Below are positions 63,685-64,000 of a stretch of DNA of 64,000 nucleotides, piece by piece. The stretch is from JAGVSR01 sp963742405 (GTDB lineage Bacteria; Pseudomonadota; Alphaproteobacteria; Rhizobiales; Hyphomicrobiaceae), in NCBI GenBank assembly GCA_963742405.1, contig CAVUMB010000006.1, forward strand, positions 186,001 through 250,000, written 5' to 3'. Both the position numbers and the translations under genes were made by a program. Positions within the stretch are counted from its first letter, which is position 1. Every line of letters begins with the position of its first letter. The notes beneath the pieces are model-generated. The model was not told where the DNA came from. It was given only the letters and a program-made list of their open reading frames with translations, and ran no database searches.

Positions 63685-64000
63685 CTACCTGATCGGATCG
63701 ATGTCGTCCGCAGACGCCTTTCGGGCCATGGTCTTCCGCAAGACTTCGAAAATAACGGCGGTCGACCAACCGAACAGAAGAACTCCATTCATGGCTGTCA
63801 TGGGCCCGAGAAGCCGCCACCTCTCCACCGGAACAATGTCTCCATATCCGAGTGTCGTGTAATTCACGAACGCGAAGTACAGGTGATCCGTGCTGTCGGG
63901 GACGGCGTCGACCAGACCGTAGGCCAGAGACCACATAATGATCTCGCCCGTGTGGGCCACCATTAAAACGGAAACTGTCGCCGCCATCACGGCGATGAGT
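63685..64000 (-). CDS. Two-span potassium channel family protein, 3' part (5' end outside window)
   Basis: The selectivity filter TTLGYGD with the pore helix before it (YFAFVNYTTLGYGDIVP), followed by a last membrane helix (PMTAMNGVLLFGWSTAVIFEVL), marks a two-pore-helix ion channel of the KcsA/Ion_trans_2 type in the inner membrane. The frame is open to the window edge (codons LIAV precede the first possible internal start), so the N-terminal helix is only partly seen. The C-terminus is short, without an RCK domain. Confidence 0.85.
   Translation of the reverse strand, partial: LIAVMAATVSVLMVAHTGEIIMWSLAYGLVDAVPDSTDHLYFAFVNYTTLGYGDIVPVERWRLLGPMTAMNGVLLFGWSTAVIFEVLRKTMARKASADDIDPIR

Overview
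The window is a GC-rich, gene-dense stretch of an alphaproteobacterial chromosome. It most resembles Hyphomicrobiales (Hyphomicrobium/Rhodomicrobium-like). This placement is inferred from the murE-to-lpxC-bamD-ligA order, the long-tailed FtsZ, the DUF4169 / ribbon-helix-helix pair, DUF992 and HWE-kinase families, and codon use. No rRNA, tRNA or CRISPR array was seen.

Layout. (1) 1-2256: 3' part of aspS, a small secreted protein on the other strand, and a 450-bp gap. (2) 2257-21866: division and cell-wall (dcw) cluster on the + strand: murE-murF-mraY-murD-ftsW-murG-murC-murB-ddl-ftsQ-ftsA-ftsZ, then lpxC, bamD and ligA. ftsL/ftsI are not upstream of murE, and recN is not between bamD and ligA. 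ftsA and ligA each carry one +1 frameshift. (3) 21876-28458: Xaa-Pro aminopeptidase, prmA, a DUF3754 protein, an unrecognised membrane-anchored protein and a bactofilin. (4) 28580-32632: a 1350-residue RTX-type repeat protein containing a recent three-unit duplication. (5) 32783-41625: UvrD-type helicase, a large AsmA-like protein, the RHH/DUF4169 pair and cyclopropane fatty acid synthase. (6) 41781-50878: signalling and redox block: hybrid histidine kinase, stand-alone receiver, an HWE kinase whose N-terminus looks like a plant/cyanobacterial ethylene-binding domain, an eight-heme cytochrome with a TPR tail, and a secreted sulfatase. (7) 51010-54906: decayed DUF4345 and HAD-phosphatase genes, a patatin lipoprotein and four small exported proteins. 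(8) 54989-60414: a ydcSTUV-patD type polyamine uptake and oxidation operon on the - strand; its ydcU has a homopolymer frameshift. (9) 60893-64000: a truncated DUF3313 gene, a complete but frameshifted IS3-family element with recognisable ends, a conserved unknown protein, and the 3' part of a potassium channel gene.

How the genes work together. The dcw genes make lipid II from UDP-MurNAc-dipeptide and assemble the Z-ring; lpxC and bamD add outer-membrane lipid A and protein assembly. The ydc/pat genes should import putrescine-like amines and oxidise the derived aminoaldehyde. The receiver lies just upstream of the HWE kinase and is its probable partner.

Caveat. Single-base frameshifts occur in ftsA, ligA, ydcU, DUF4345, DUF3313 and the transposase. 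Two of these genes are normally essential, and several indels add or lose an A on the + strand, so some are probably sequence errors. The HAD remnant, with a stop codon and lost internal sequence, looks like true decay.
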